From Phascolarctos cinereus (Eukaryota > Chordata > Mammalia > Diprotodontia > Phascolarctidae), in the NCBI RefSeq assembly GCF_002099425.1, contig NW_018344106.1, positions 912,501 through 976,500 on the forward strand: a DNA stretch of 64,000 nt, given 5' to 3'. The notes below the pieces were generated by a model. That model saw only the letters and a list, made by a program, of their open reading frames with translations, was not told where the DNA came from and ran no database searches. Below are positions 21,864 to 62,440 of the stretch, piece by piece. The translations under genes and the position numbers were made by a program. Positions within the stretch are counted from its first letter, which is position 1. Each line of letters starts with the position of its first letter.

Positions 21864-22420
21864 ACATGAAATGAAATCTATAGGATCCAGGGGTCACCAA
21901 TTACATTGAAATCTCTCAATATGGATTTCTTGAGTTCATAGACTCCATGTGAAGAAGTCTTAGCATAAAATAAGCTCGTTAAGTTACAGAAGAGAGCCAA
22001 GGGCCTTTGCATGGTGCCCAGGCTTGAAATGAACCGACTGCTGTAGAAGGGGGTGGGAAGATGTCTCCAAAATGAAGCGCAGAGCCAGGCACCAGCTGCC
22101 TCCGAGCCCCCCACCCTCAGCCCAGTGCCAGTATCCTTTGTGTGGCTGTCAGAGGTTTTCTCTGAAGACATCATGTGGCAGAACCCCATGATGGTGCCCT
22201 CCCCTCCATACAGCCCTGCCCATTCCTGTAGGAGTTTATCCATTGGGATATTGTATGGGCAAGCAGAGGGGTTAGAGCTAGTGTGACTATACAGGGCCAA
22301 TATTCTCCTCTGACTCAAGGGGCTGGCCTCAATAAACCCCCCCCCAGGGCTCATTCACCTTGTAGTCAGCATCTCCGAGCTCTGCTGGGCTGTGCCAATG
22401 GGCAGCTCCACAATACAGAG
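21864..22420. other. Intergenic, no assigned feature
   Basis: No gene or clear repeat recognised. Confidence 0.3.
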
Positions 22421-22645
22421 GACAGAGCACTAGGCCTAGAGTCAGGAGGACCCAAGTTCAAATCTTGCCTCAGACACTTACTAGCAGCATGACTCTGAGC
22501 AAGTCACTTCACTTCTGCCTCAGTTTCCTTCCCTGTAAAATGGGGATAATAAGAGCACTTCTCTCCCAGGATTGTTGTGAGGATCAAATAAGATGTTTGT
22601 AAAGGGCTTTGTGCAGTGCCCATTAAGCATTATTACTGCTGGTTT
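22421..22645 (+). mobile_element. MIR/THER1-type SINE, nearly full
   Basis: GAGCACTAGGCCTAGAGTCA, AAGTTCAAATCTTGCCTCAG, TGTAAAATGGGGATAATAAG, GGATCAAATAAGATG, ending in CATTATTACTG. Confidence 0.9.
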
Positions 22646-22946
22646 GGGGATGGAGAGTGCCCCAGCAGTCACCAGGTCCTCCCTGCCCTGGAGAAGCCAA
22701 GGGCCCTTCCACAATGGGATACAGACCTCTAGCTAAGGGCCAGCACTAAGAGATCCAGGGAGCCCTGGGAGCTTCCTAAAGGAGAGGTCTGGGCTGGGCT
22801 GGGGGGAAGAGGATGGTGGAGGCAGGAAGAACTGGCCCAGGCTCTGGGGCCTCACAAGACGCACGGTTGTGGATGACCAGGCCGGCAGACCCCACCTCCT
22901 ATTCCAAACAAAAAGCCAAGTCCAAAGTGAGCCTGGGTGCACATCT

Positions 22947-22952
22947 TTTATG
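22947..22952 (-). terminator. Possible SMTNL2 polyadenylation signal
   Basis: The complement reads CATAAA, a minor variant hexamer, about 465 bases after the stop codon. No AATAAA or ATTAAA was seen nearby on this strand. Confidence 0.2.
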
Positions 22953-23417
22953 TACAAATGAGCATCGACACAGGTCACACGACCTTATAAATGGCTGCAG
23001 CAACCCTCTAAAAAGAGACCAGCCGAGTGACTGAGCCCGCTATGGGGGGGGGCCCAGGGAGGGTACTTGGGGGAGGTGGCCTTGGCAGGAGTTTAGCATG
23101 CCCCACAGCCTGGGGCTCAGACACTCCAGGGAGGGAGCCTGGGGGGTTCACCACAGGTGCTGCATCCTGAGGCACACCGCATGATCCATAAAGGCACTTT
23201 GTGAGAAGCCTATGGTGGGCCACCTCAGCCTTTCCCATTCTGGACTCTCCCAGGGAAGGGGGTGATTTCATAGCACCAACGTCTGCACCCTTTCTCCTCC
23301 TCCAGTTCAGCGGCTCTTCCAGCTCATCTGCCACCCTCGCTGACCCCATGCCTGGGAGGGACTGACCTCGAGGGGCCGGGCCTTTTCTGGGCGGCCCTAG
23401 GGGGCAGGCCCCTGAGG

Positions 23418-52110
<28,693 letters not shown>

Positions 52111-52225
52111 CCCGCAGAAACAGCTCCTGACCGTCAGGCTCCCCACCGCCCAACTACGCCATGGCTTTTTACCTCGGAGACATTTTGTACAGAAATCCAC
52201 ACCACTACTTCAGACCCTCATATTA

Positions 52226-52268
52226 CACACACAAACACACACACACGCATGCACGCACACACGTACAC
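52226..52268. repeat. (CA)n-rich microsatellite
   Basis: ACACACACAAACACACACAC with ACGCATGCACGCAC interruptions. Confidence 0.85.
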
Positions 52269-52394
52269 ATGGAGTGCCACTGGAAATTCAAGTTGGTGGG
52301 GATTTGGAAAGCAGCATCACCATACCTCAGAATTCCTCCCTGCCCTTTTTCACGTTGGGGGCCAGAGCCTGGACCTGAGAGCCATGGAGGTGGT

Positions 52395-53060
52395 GTTTAA
52401 GCCCATGGCCGCTGATGAGATCACCAAGTGAGAGTGGAAGTGGAGAAGAAGCAAGGTCCCAGCACAGAGCCTTAGGATCCGCCCCTAGTCAGGGGATGAA
52501 ATAAGGAGGCCGAAGGACCCTGTGGAGAGGCAGAAGGGGAGCCAGTGGAGAGCAGGATCCTGGAAAGCTCAGGATGAAAGAGCTTTGAGGAGGAGGGCTG
52601 GTCAGCACTGTCAGGGGCTATGGAGAGACAAAGAGGACAGGGGATGCGATTTGGTAATTAAAAGATCACTGGCAACCTGGGAGAGGGGGTGTTCAGCTGA
52701 GTCAGAAGCTACAGTGCAGCTTCTTACGGTTTTACAGAACAAATCCTTTTATGAAGGAGTTTTGTTCTGTGAAGTTTGGATTGTCAAAGGGCAGTACTTG
52801 AGGACCTAGAGGACTACATGTGGCCTCGAGGCTGCAGGTTCCCCACCCCTGAGCTACACTGAGAAGATTTCAGTGAATGAGAGGAGGGAAAGTAGAGGCC
52901 AAAATAAGATAAATTTCCTAGAAATGTGACTGTAAAAAAGGGAAGAGAAATGAGATAACAGCTTGGGGGGAAAGTTGGGTCTAATGAGGGCTCCTAAAGG
53001 TGGGCCTGTGCTGGTAGGAAGAAGGGAATGAGCTTGTACAGAAGGGAAGCTTGGACATTG
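52395..53060 (-). mobile_element. L2 LINE, reverse, split by a hAT remnant
   Basis: GCTGATGAGATCACCAAGTG, GGTCAGCACTGTCAGGGGCT and TTAAAAGATCACTGGCAACC on the left, and more diverged L2-like DNA from 52852 on the right, as in L2 read backwards. Confidence 0.65.
52722..52851. mobile_element. hAT-type nonautonomous DNA transposon remnant
   Basis: Ends in GGTTCCCCACCCCTG (52837-52851), the complement of a CAGGGGTGGGGAACC terminal repeat typical of mammalian Charlie/hAT MITEs. Internal arms ACAGAACAAATCC (52734-52746) and GGAGTTTTGTTCTGT (52756-52770) form an inverted repeat. The opposite terminal repeat is missing, so it is truncated. Confidence 0.65.
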
Positions 53061-53084
53061 AGGAGCAAAGGCTGACACAAAGCA

Positions 53085-53420
53085 ACAAGCATTTGTTAAG
53101 GGCTTACTCTGGGGCAAGCTCCTGGTTGCATTCCCCTGCATCCCCTTGTGTTCTGCTGTCACCTGACTTTCCTCTGTGTCAATAATCACTCACGTTTACA
53201 TAGCTGCCTGCAAATCTTTTCTTGCTGGATCCTCACAACAACCCCAGGAGGTAGGTGCTATCATTATCCCCATTTTACAGAGGAGTAAACTGAAGCAAAC
53301 AGAGGTGAAGTCCTCTGCTCAGGGTCATACAACTAGTAAGTGTCTGAGGCTGGATTTGAGTTCAGGTCTGTCCTTTCTCTAAGCCAGGTGCTCTAGCCAC
53401 TGAATCACTCAGTTGCCCCA
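53085..53420 (-). mobile_element. MIR/THER1-type SINE(s), reverse
   Basis: AGCATTTGTTAAGGGCTTAC, CTCACAACAACCCCAGGAGG, ATCCCCATTTTACAGAGGAG, CAGGGTCATACAACTAGTAA and TTTGAGTTCAGG; clear from 53185. Confidence 0.85.
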
Positions 53421-53429
53421 CCCCAGCTC

Positions 53430-53800
53430 TTAACCTGGTATCTTACCCTGTATCACCTCTGTTACACTGCGTAAACTAGGCTCTGTCCACTCCTAGATGA
53501 CATCTTATCACTCAGTTCCTGTGCTACCCCAGGTCTCCTAGCTCTGTTACATTGTATGATCCAAGGCCTATTGGGTGTTATACTGTATCACTTCTCCGTT
53601 ACCAGCCCCCTTCCTCTTGTTCCAGGTTTATCGTGTCACCCAGTGCCTTTCTCTTTGCCTCCTGTGTTACACTGTAACACCTATTTCTGTTACATTGTAT
53701 CCCCCAGCTTTTCCCCGGGGGTGCCATATTACCCCTGCTTTCCTCCTTCAGGCTCTATGTATCATCCACTGTTACACCCTTCTCTTCCCCAAAAGTCCTT
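53430..53800. repeat. Degenerate tandem repeat with TGTTACACTGTATCAC core
   Basis: Core words TGTTACACTG, TGTTACATTGTATGATC, TGTTATACTGTATCAC, TGTTACACTGTAACAC and TGTTACATTGTATCCC recur at about 53462, 53546, 53576, 53664 and 53692, with CT-rich linkers. Spacing is irregular (about 30-90 bases). Confidence 0.6.
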
Positions 53801-53839
53801 CCCAGGCTCTAATAATGAGGAAATGAAAACAAGATGAAA

Positions 53840-55195
53840 TGTAATGCAAATCAAAGTCCAGTTCCATGTTTAATTCAACAAATAAAGACTAAGTACAGGA
53901 CAGAGATGCTAGGAGTTCTGTGAGGAGACAAAGACTTGGAAGCTTCCAGCTCAGCGCAGGGCCAGGTCCTGGTCCCTCCCAGCTAAGAGTGTTGGAGGAC
54001 AATGGGTAATAGTGTTGAATTAGGTTATTTGGAGGAGGCTGGAGGGAAGGGCCCTGAGGGCCCTGAGGTGATGGGGAACTCACTACCTTTCAAGGCAAAA
54101 TTTGTGTTTCTGAGAGGTTCGGAACTGAAATCTGCTACCTCTAACTTTGACCCGTGGATGCCAGTTCTGCCTTTGAAAGCCAAGCAGGACAGGACTTAGA
54201 ATGTCTCTCTCCTCTTCCATGTGACAGCCTGGGAGCCACTTGCAGCCAGTGATCATTCCCCCATCTTCTCTGGCCTCAGACTGCTCAATCCCTCCAACGG
54301 ATGCTCGGGCAGCATGGTTTGGCATCCCTTTTCTGTCCAGGACATGCCTTGGCTTTTCAGTGTCCCTTCCAAACTGTGGCATCCACAGATCCCCAGATGA
54401 GGCCTGACCAGGGCAGCTTGAACAAGCGACTCTCGTTCTGGGTCACATGTTTCAGTTAAGAAAGCCTAAGGTCCAATGAAGTTTGGGGGAGGCCACATGG
54501 TACTGTACCCTCACAGGCATCATTCCTTCTCTTCTGTGTTGAGGCTGTGGCTGGGAGGGTTTCATGGCACTATTGGAAACTTCCTGGTTTGGGGACCCAG
54601 GCATGGGATTGCCTTCACTGGGAAGTTCCTGTTCAGGTAGAAGATAGAATCCTCATGCCATGTAAACAAGCAGACAAGTAAAGCAAAGTAGGAAAGTAGG
54701 TTCTGGAACAGAATCGGAAACCAGGCTAAAACCAGGAGGGGATAGAGACCTGGAGGGGATTCACAAGGCTTTCCCAAGGAGGGTCAAAATGAAGTTTGGG
54801 GGGAATATTGTAGGCATGGGGTTCCTGCTTTGGCCTGAGGTTGGGCCCAGGTCCTTTCCAGTGCCCTAGTTCTAGAATTCATTGTACTGCCTGTGGAGGT
54901 AAATGATATTGGAGGCAGAGAACTGTGGGGGGCCAAAGGGGCCTCCCAGCTCTGCTGTTCCAAAGGCCTTAAAGGGATGGTAGCAAGTGGCAAAGCCAGG
55001 AATAAAATCCTCTTCTGACTCACCAGCTGGTGTTCCTCCACTGTTGCCAGCTATTGACTCCTCTGAATGCCCATGGGAATTGGGGTGTCCAGCAATTTGA
55101 CAGAAGCTGATGAAGTCCCTAGAAATAAGCCTCTGATGTGGAGTCTTGGCAGGGACAAACTGATGAAGCAGAGGTGGCTAGTGGTCTCTACTATC
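53840..55195. other. Intergenic, no assigned feature
   Basis: Nothing recognised with confidence. Confidence 0.3.
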
Positions 55196-55204
55196 CTAAT
55201 CACC

Positions 55205-56285
55205 CCTGTGGGGTGTGATCAGTCAGTCAGTCAGTCAACATTAAGTTGGGGCACTGTGCACAAAGAAAGATAAAAACCCCCTGCCCTTGAGGAGCTCACT
55301 GCCTAATGGGGGAGAGAACAGGTCAACTATGTGTAAACAAGCCAAATACAGGGTAAATTGGAGAAAATGGGGGGGGGGCTAGCATTAAGGGAGGTTGGGA
55401 AAGGCTTCCTGTAGAAGGCTGGGGGAGGGGAAGGCAAGGGGAGAGAGCATTTCAGGCATGGGGGACAGTCAGCAAAAACTGCCAGAATTGGGATATGGAA
55501 TGTCTTGCTTGAGAACTGCAAGGAGGCCAGTCACTGAATCAAAGTATATGGAAGAAAGTGAGGTGCCCAAAGACTAGGATGCTAGGTGGGGGTGAAAATA
55601 TGAAAAGCTTTCCAAGTGTTTTGGGTATTTCAGTTTGATTCTAGAAGGGATGGGGAGCAGCCAGTTTATTGAGTGGGGAGGGTGTGACATTGTCCACCTT
55701 GCTTTTGACAGCTGAGCAGAGGATGGGCTGGAGTTGGGGGGGAAAGTACCTAGTTCCACATTCGAGGCTATTTCATAGCCCAGGTATGAGGAGCTGAGGA
55801 CCTACACCAGGATGACGGGCAGTGTCGGAGAAGAGAAGGGGGCATGTTACAAAGAGAGAAACAGCAGGTCTGGGCAGCAGATTGTCTGTGGGGGGTGGGA
55901 GTGTGGGAGTAGTTCCAGGAGAACTCGGAGGCTGAGCTGGGCCAGTGGGAGGACTTTAGGAGACCCAAGGGCTTGTCAAGGAGATGATGAATTCAGGTGT
56001 CTGCTGGACTGGTAGGTTGAGCTGACGGTAGGTAGTCGGAGATGGCTGACTTGGAGGTAGGGAGAGAGGTTAGGGTCAGAGGAGTAGATCTGAGTGTGAA
56101 TCATCTGCATAGACATGACCATTGATAAAGAGGTAAGTGAACTAGACTAGAGCAAGAAGAGGGCCCAGAAGAGAACTGGGGTGACACTGACCTCTAAAGG
56201 GTAAGAACAGAATAAAGACCTGGCAAAGGGGACTAGGAAGGAGTGCTCAGACATACAGAAGAGAGTCACCTCATAAAACCCCGGA
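55205..56285 (-). mobile_element. L2 LINE, reverse, about 1.1 kb
   Basis: CAGTCAGTCAGTCAACATTA (3' end), CCCTTGAGGAGCTCACTGCC, GGGAAAGGCTTCCTGTAGAA, GGCATGGGGGACAGTCAGC, CCAGTTTATTGAGTGGGGAG and GGCAGTGTCGGAGAAGAGAA run in the order expected of L2 backwards. It is cut by SINEs and resumes at 56660. Confidence 0.8.
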
Positions 56286-56288
56286 GTA

Positions 56289-56637
56289 CAGTATATCAAG
56301 GCAGCTAGGGGCACCATTGTGTATACAGCATGGAGCCTAGAGTCCCAAAGACTAGAGTTCAAATCCAGCCTCAGACACTATCAGGGCAGCTAGGTGGGGC
56401 TGCAGTGGATAGAGCCCCCAGCCTGGAGTCAGGAAGACTCATCTTCCTGAGTTCAAATCCAGCCTCAAACACTACTTACTAGCTATGTGACCCTGGGCAA
56501 GTCACCCAGTTTGCCTCAGTCTCCTCATCTGTAGAATGAGTTGGAGAAAGACATGGCAAACCACTTCAGTGTCTCTGCCAAGAAAACCCTACACGGGGTC
56601 ATGAAGAGTAAAACACAACAATGACAATATATCAAAG
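56289..56637 (+). mobile_element. Tandem pair of tRNA-derived SINEs with RTE-type tail
   Basis: First a partial copy (GGCAGCTAGGGGCACCATTG to CAGCCTCAGACACTATC, to 56382), then a full copy (GGGCAGCTAGGTGGGGCTGC, GAGTTCAAATCCAGCCTC, GGCAAACCACTTCAGTGTCT, GGGGTCATGAAGAG) whose end resembles BovB/RTE 3' ends. Flanks CAGTATATCAA (56289) and CAATATATCAA (56625) look like one target-site duplication around the pair. Confidence 0.88.
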
Positions 56638-56654
56638 AAGAGACAGATAGACAG

Positions 56655-56735
56655 ACAGACAGAGAGGTCAAGAAGGATGAGGACAGGGAAAGGCCATTAG
56701 ATGTGTTGATTCAGAGATCACTGGAGCCAGGAATC
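56655..56735 (-). mobile_element. L2 LINE, reverse, continuation
   Basis: GTCAAGAAGGATGAGGACAG then GGCCATTAGATGTGTTG, the L2 segment expected after the SINE-interrupted part. Confidence 0.75.
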
Positions 56736-56739
56736 ACAG

Positions 56740-57785
56740 AGATCTATGGAGCAGAGGATGGCCGGGGCACACACAGAGACCCAATACAGAGACGTCGATT
56801 GGAGGCAGTGCCTGTGCTGCCCATCCTTAGCCCACACCTTCTCCGGCTTGGCTCCTGAGTCTGGGTTCCTCCACCATGCTCTTCCTGGGCACCCTCTCCC
56901 CTCTACCCCATTCTGCTTCTGTGGGGTTGGATTTGCCTTAGGAGTACTTTACACAGTGCCTGACAAATATCCTGGTTTAGCTAGAACGGATGAAGTGGCT
57001 TGAGGGACCAAGACACGGGTGAGAGACGTTGCAACATGATCCTGCAGGCCCTTTAACTCCCACCACCACTCTTTCTGAGAAGTCTTTTTCAGGCTCAGCT
57101 TTAGCAGGGCCCTGAGCCTCAAGGACCCTGTGGGGCCAGGCAGCTCCAGCCCCACCGCTCCACAGGTGGGAACAAGAGGCCCTGAGGGCTTGCTTTCTCC
57201 CCGAAGGTTATGCCTGATGCATGTGGACATCACGAGTCTGCTCCCCAGCACACCCCTGTGCAATGCCAGCCCCAGCATTGACTCAGAAGTTTTCCTCCCT
57301 TGGACTCTCCCTGACCCACTGGAAAACTTCTAGGTTCTCTTACATTCATTCCACTGGTGTTCACAGAGCATCCACCACGAGTCACTTAAGTACACAGTCA
57401 ATTAAATCAGTAGAAGAGGGTAAAATCAGGAAGATTCACCAGGAGCAAGGGCCGAGGTAGCTGAAGGAGCAGGGCAGGCTCCGACCACCACTTTGACCGT
57501 GGCCTTCCCCCAGACTGAGAGAGGCAGCCCAGGACCCTCGGGGCTAGCAGCCCTAACCTCCAGACCACAGGCCTTTCTTCTAGCTTGGCCTCCACAGCAA
57601 CCCTGCAGGGACTTGGTCTGGCCACTGCCGTTGCAGAGGATGCATCCCCCATGTCCCCAGTAGCCCCAGGTAGTGAGGACTCAGAAAAGAAACTTCTCTG
57701 CACCAAAGACCTTGATCTGGTCTGATAGTTCAACTTGGAAAACAAGTCTGGTTTCATTCATGGGAGTGACGCTTCTCCAGAGGAG
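56740..57785. other. Intergenic, no assigned feature
   Basis: Searched for exons of GGT6, the neighbour expected from mouse; none recognised. Confidence 0.3.
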
Positions 57786-57789
57786 CTCA

Positions 57790-57900
57790 GGCTTCCCTCT
57801 AGACTAGGAGCTCTTTGAGCCTGTCTTGCTTTTCTCTTTGTATGTTCTGCAGGTAGCATGGTGCTTGGTATACAGTAAGTGCTTAAACAATGTTTTTTTT
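57790..57900 (+). mobile_element. L2 LINE 3' end
   Basis: GACTAGGAGCTCTTTGAGCC, GTATACAGTAAGTGCTTAAA and CAATG, then a T run. Confidence 0.75.
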
Positions 57901-58339
57901 TAACTCATCAGTGATGACCTGTGACCCAAGCAAACCATGTGAGCTTCTCCTGACCCCAAGAGAAAAGAATGGAAGGCTGTGGGTCGTATGAGCTCTCCCC
58001 ATCTTCCAAGACCATTTTTTTTCCAGGGATGAGCTTGTCTCCCACCTCAGAGGAAGTGTCCGTGGTCACTCATGGGAGCCAATAAGTGCCAGCCTGAGGG
58101 GCAATCACTGGATCTCTCTCGGAAGCCAAGCCAGCTTCTCGCCTGGACCTGACAGGCACTGCCACTACTTACTGTCTCCCCAGGGCAGGGGATCCCCAGT
58201 TGCTCAATCTCAGTATGAGAGAAGAGGAGTGGGTTTGGTCGCACTCTGCTTCTGGTGACTTTGTCTCTTTATGTGCCCTCCTCTCCAAGTTTCTCAGCAT
58301 TCTCATGCCTTGGGTCACATCTGCAAGTCAGTCTATCTG

Positions 58340-58420
58340 GCCTGGGCTCATTGGAAAGCACGCTTGTAAAGCACTTAGCACAGTGCCTGGCACATAGTAG
58401 GCACTCTTCCTCTTCCCCTC
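58340..58420 (+). mobile_element. MIR 3' end
   Basis: TTGTAAAGCACTTAGCACAG then TGCCTGGCACATAGTAGGC. Confidence 0.75.
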
Positions 58421-58704
58421 CCCCACCAAAAAAGTGTCCTGGCAAGAAGTGGGCACCACGGACACGCTGTCTTCTAGTGGGCTCTGTCCCTTCCCTTTGG
58501 GGGCAGGGGCAACTCCAGCTGGTCCCAGAGGAGATATCTTTAGCGGAAACGCCCTCGGTCCTTCAAGGGCAGCTCCAATCAAACACCCTGGTAACCTGGG
58601 CAGGCTTTACTGCAGTCTGTCTCCTATTCACTGGGACCCTAGGAAAGAAGGCAGGATTAGGTCATACTTCATTGGAAAGTCATGAGCCAAGGGGAAGGGT
58701 GCAC

Positions 58705-59168
58705 AAGCATGCATGTGAGTGTGTGCATGCGTATGCACATGAAAGTGTATTGTGAGGGTGTGTCTATGTATATGTGAATGTAAGTGTTCACATGTCTGTA
58801 TGTGTGGGTATAAGTGCACATAAATGCAAACATACATGAGTGTGTACATGTGTTTCTATGTGTGTGTAAGTGTAAGTGTGTATATGTGATTATAAGTGCA
58901 TGTAAGTACAAGTATGTGTGAATGTGTAAGTGTGCGTTCATGTGCCTATGTGTGTGAGTGTAAGTGCGTGTAAGTGCAAGCATGTGTGTAAGTGTGTTTA
59001 TATGTATGTAGAAGTCTGTGTGTCTGTGTAAGTGCAAGTATGAGTATGTGTGTTTTGATGTGTGTGTAAGTCTAAGCGGGTTATGTACATGTGTCTATTT
59101 GTGTGTAAGTGTGTGTGAGTGTGATTGTGTATGTGTCTATGTGTAAGAGTGTGTGTGTAAGTATGAGG
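58705..59168. repeat. TG-rich cryptic microsatellite
   Basis: GTGTGTAAGTG, GTGTGCATGCGTATG and TAAGTGCATGTAAGTG words through 460 bases. The Thr/His-rich frames on the minus strand are artefacts. Confidence 0.92.
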
Positions 59169-59169
59169 T

Positions 59170-61295
59170 CATGGGTCTGGGGAGACACTGACAAGTAGGG
59201 CCAGCAATGCAGCAGCCCCCCTTGGCCAGGTTTCATTGCATTTGCTATTATAACCCGTGAAATCTCTGGCCTGGAGTTCAGCAGTGGAGAGAATCTGGCC
59301 CAGTCCCAAAGCCCCAGGCCCCTTTCACCAGACCTAATCCCATCAGGGAGGTCTTGCTTCTATGTGGGTGTAGATGTGAGGAGGGTGGGGGCAGGGATGA
59401 TGAGGGAGCCAGCTGGCAGGCAGGGAGTCTCATCCCCCTCCAGCTCCGTAAAGAGGTAAGCTGAGGGGAGATGACAGGAGGACGGGAACTTCAGTGGCCA
59501 GGGGCAAGCAGCCTGGGCTCAGGCCAGACCTGAGAGTGCTGGGGTTCAGACCTTCCCACTTCCATCTCAGTAGGCTTTGCGGGATGGGGAAGCCAGAAAA
59601 GAAGCAGTCTCTGGGAACTGTGCCCATCTGTGTGGTGGACACAATGCCTCCAGCTGGGGCAGGAGCTCTGAGCACTGCAGGCCAGGCTCTGTTGGGCTAA
59701 CCTGTGGGGCAGTGAGGAATTCCACCCCTTAGCAGGTATAGGGATGTTCCCTCAGCCCCCACCCCAGCCAGGTTCTGAAGCTAGCCCAGGGTACCCACTC
59801 AGCCATCAGAAGAGGAAGAAAAGGCGGCCCTCACTCTGTGAGCAATGGTGTGCGAGCTATTTATTGGTATCATTGGGTTCTACAGGCATTGATTAAGCAC
59901 TGACTGTATGTCAGGCACCAGCCTAATCTAGGGAAAGAAGGGCAGAGGAAGATGGCTGAGGAGTAGCTGTGCCCAAAGCAGCCAAGGGGTGCACTCCCTC
60001 AAGTGCCTTTCCCCCTCTTCTCCAGGAACCCATTGTTTGGGGAGCCCTCTCAAAGCAGCCCATTCCTTGGTTGGAGCAGCAGTCAGCTTCTTCTGGTTCC
60101 CAGTGTGCCCTAAGAGACAGCCAAGGCAAGTGTGGGGTGGGCCCAAGTCCCAGGGGAAGCTTCCCCATGGCTTTCTGGAGCCCTCTGGCCCCCAGGGAGC
60201 CTGCTGTAGCCTTGGTCCCTCTTCACTGTGTGGGTACATGCAACATGCAGAACAGCAGACTGTGCACTGTCTACCCTTCCTTCCTTCTCTTCACATCGCC
60301 AGCCCCTCCTCCTTTTCCAGGTGAACACAGAGCTCTCTCATGACATCCTCGACCCCACCTCTCCCATACTGTCCCTCAGGAATGTAGGGTGGCCAGCCCA
60401 CCCCCACCACACACATCCCCATTGTTCACATCGCAACTGGAATTCTTCAGATGGTCTTATTCCCCAGCCCTGGTGTTCAGCATCACTGGAAGAATGCTGA
60501 GGTTTCAAATAGGGGAGGCTTGTTGCTACCTATAAGACAAGAAGAGGCAGGCCTGGGGAACAGCAGGACTGAGGTAGAGCACAAGGGCATCTGGGCTTTC
60601 ATCCTTGCCCACACGGCCTTTGTAGAGTTTCTTGGCAGAGTCCTCCTTGCTGTGGCTTTGAAGGGACAAGGTCCCTCCAGGAAGTTATACGGTGGGAAAG
60701 GAAAGGAATACTTTCCAACTCTAAGTTAGAAAAAGGTCTGGGACAAAGATGCCAGGAGGAAATAGATTCAAAGGAAGATCAAATAAGTGTCTAGAGGCCC
60801 CTTAGCTTACTGGCTCTTTGATATTCTAGAGCTTGGGCCCTAGAGGTGACAGCCTTCCTTCTGAAGAGGAAAACTAAACTCCGAAAATTGATAGGCTCCC
60901 CTCCCCCACCCCATTGGGGAAATGCAGCCAAAGGGTTTTCTCTGCACCAAGACTAGAACAGGGAAAGGTGGAAGGTCCTGCCTTTGAACCTAAAAGTGAG
61001 ATGGCAATCCCCTCCCCTTCCTCTTGCATGGAAGAGCCCTGAGCACCTCTGCCAGAGAGTGCAGCTGAATCCAGAAACTGGTAGCAGAGAGGAAGTCCCC
61101 ACTGAAGGGCCCAGCAGAACCTACCCTGCAGCACCACAAGACCAGCCAGTGACTGCCCAGGAGAGACCATGTGGCACACAAGCCCAGAAGAAGTGGCATG
61201 ATGCCATCCCCAGAAGCACTGGAGATGGCACTCAGGTGTTCTAGCCATGGGTGCACCATAGAGAAGAAATGAGAGGGAGTGGCAGATAGATGCCT
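59170..61295. other. Intergenic, no gene found
   Basis: Several frames of 80-140 codons exist on both strands, none with a recognisable family or flanking splice pattern. A short reverse MIR piece may lie at 59885-59930. Confidence 0.3.
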
Positions 61296-61299
61296 GAGT

Positions 61300-61440
61300 C
61301 CCCACTGAAGCCCTGTCTCCTTGGTTTCCTCCTCTATAAAATGGGGATAATACCTACTCCCAGAGTTGTTGTGAAGATTAACTGAGTTACTAAGCCTTAA
61401 AGTGCCGGATACATTTTATTCATCATCATTAGTGTTACTG
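61300..61440 (+). mobile_element. MIR fragment
   Basis: GGTTTCCTCCTCTATAAAAT, GGGGATAATACCTACTCCCA, GTTGTTGTGAAGATTAACTG and TCATCATCATTAG. Confidence 0.85.
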
Positions 61441-61759
61441 CTGTGGTGAACTGTGCCTCTTCACCCCTACGCCCTGGTGCCCCGTGTCTTCCACAAACGT
61501 TCCCTCTCTGCACTGACACTGTGTTTATTTGTGGGAGATCTGTTCTATCACACATTTTTTTCTTGCTACATACCAAGAAACCATTAGTGACTTGGTAAAG
61601 CTTCCAAGCTCTGGTTTTCAGAGTGGCTGTGGGTCCCCAGAACCTGGATGAACCTGGCCTACCTTTCAAGGGGAGCTCCATGGAGCAGCGGGAGCCCGCC
61701 CAGCCAGTTCACGAGGAGAAGCTCTGAAAGAATTACAGCATTTCAAAGAGGCGGTGCTC

Positions 61760-62440
61760 TTTTTTTTTAACTGATGTTCTCCTCATGTTTAATCCTGGGT
61801 CTAGCCCAATGTTTCTATGAAGTGTCTCCAAGATATACACTGATGAGCCAGTTCCATATCAGAGTCTGAGCATTAACTTATTCTTCATCCACTTTGTTTT
61901 TCCTGTGTGGATGGTTAGGCCACACTCTTTGGAATGTCTGTAAATCTCAGGGGTTTCTGCAGTGCTCCTGGGCTTGATACAATCAGTGCCCTGTCATCTG
62001 CAAATGGGAGTATCTAGAGGACCTCAGCATTCCCAGAGAATGAGTCCTCCACCTAGCTCCCTATGCTCCTTGTACAGGCAGCTAGGTGGTGCTGGGCCTG
62101 GAGTCAGGAAGACCTGAATTCAAATCCAGCCACAAACAGTTGCTAGCTGGCCAAGTCACTTAACTTCTGCATGCCTTGGTTTCTTCAACTGTAAAAAAAA
62201 TGCGGGCAGTAATAGAGCTACCCCCAAGGGTTGTTCTGAGACTCAGATGAGGTCATATTTGTAAAGCACTTAGCCCAGTTCCTGGCACAAGGTAGGTGCA
62301 TAATCAATGCTTCTTGCCTTCCCCCCAGCATTCCGAGGGCTCTGTGATCTCATCCACATGGAGGCTCACTCCAAGGCTGCAGAATAACTCCACTGTGCTC
62401 TTCTTGCTCATCCTATACCTGCCTACAGGCTAAAATGAAA
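61760..62440 (-). mobile_element. Possible LINE fragment (RTE-like), reverse, split by a SINE
   Basis: TGTCATCTGCAAATGGGAGT and AGAATGAGTCCTCCACCTAG resemble the complement of a LINE reverse-transcriptase region. Family is uncertain. The SINE at 62077 lies inside. Confidence 0.35.
62077..62335 (+). mobile_element. tRNA-derived SINE with MIR-like 3' half
   Basis: GGCAGCTAGGTGGTGCTGGG head, GAATTCAAATCCAGCCAC B box, then GTTTCTTCAACTGTAAAAA, TTGTAAAGCACTTAGCCCAG and GGCACAAGGTAGGTGC. Confidence 0.85.

Noticed and set aside
56384-56520. tRNA-like A and B boxes
   Set aside because: Part of a SINE, not a tRNA gene; the same head recurs at 23.8, 43.2 and 62.1 kb.
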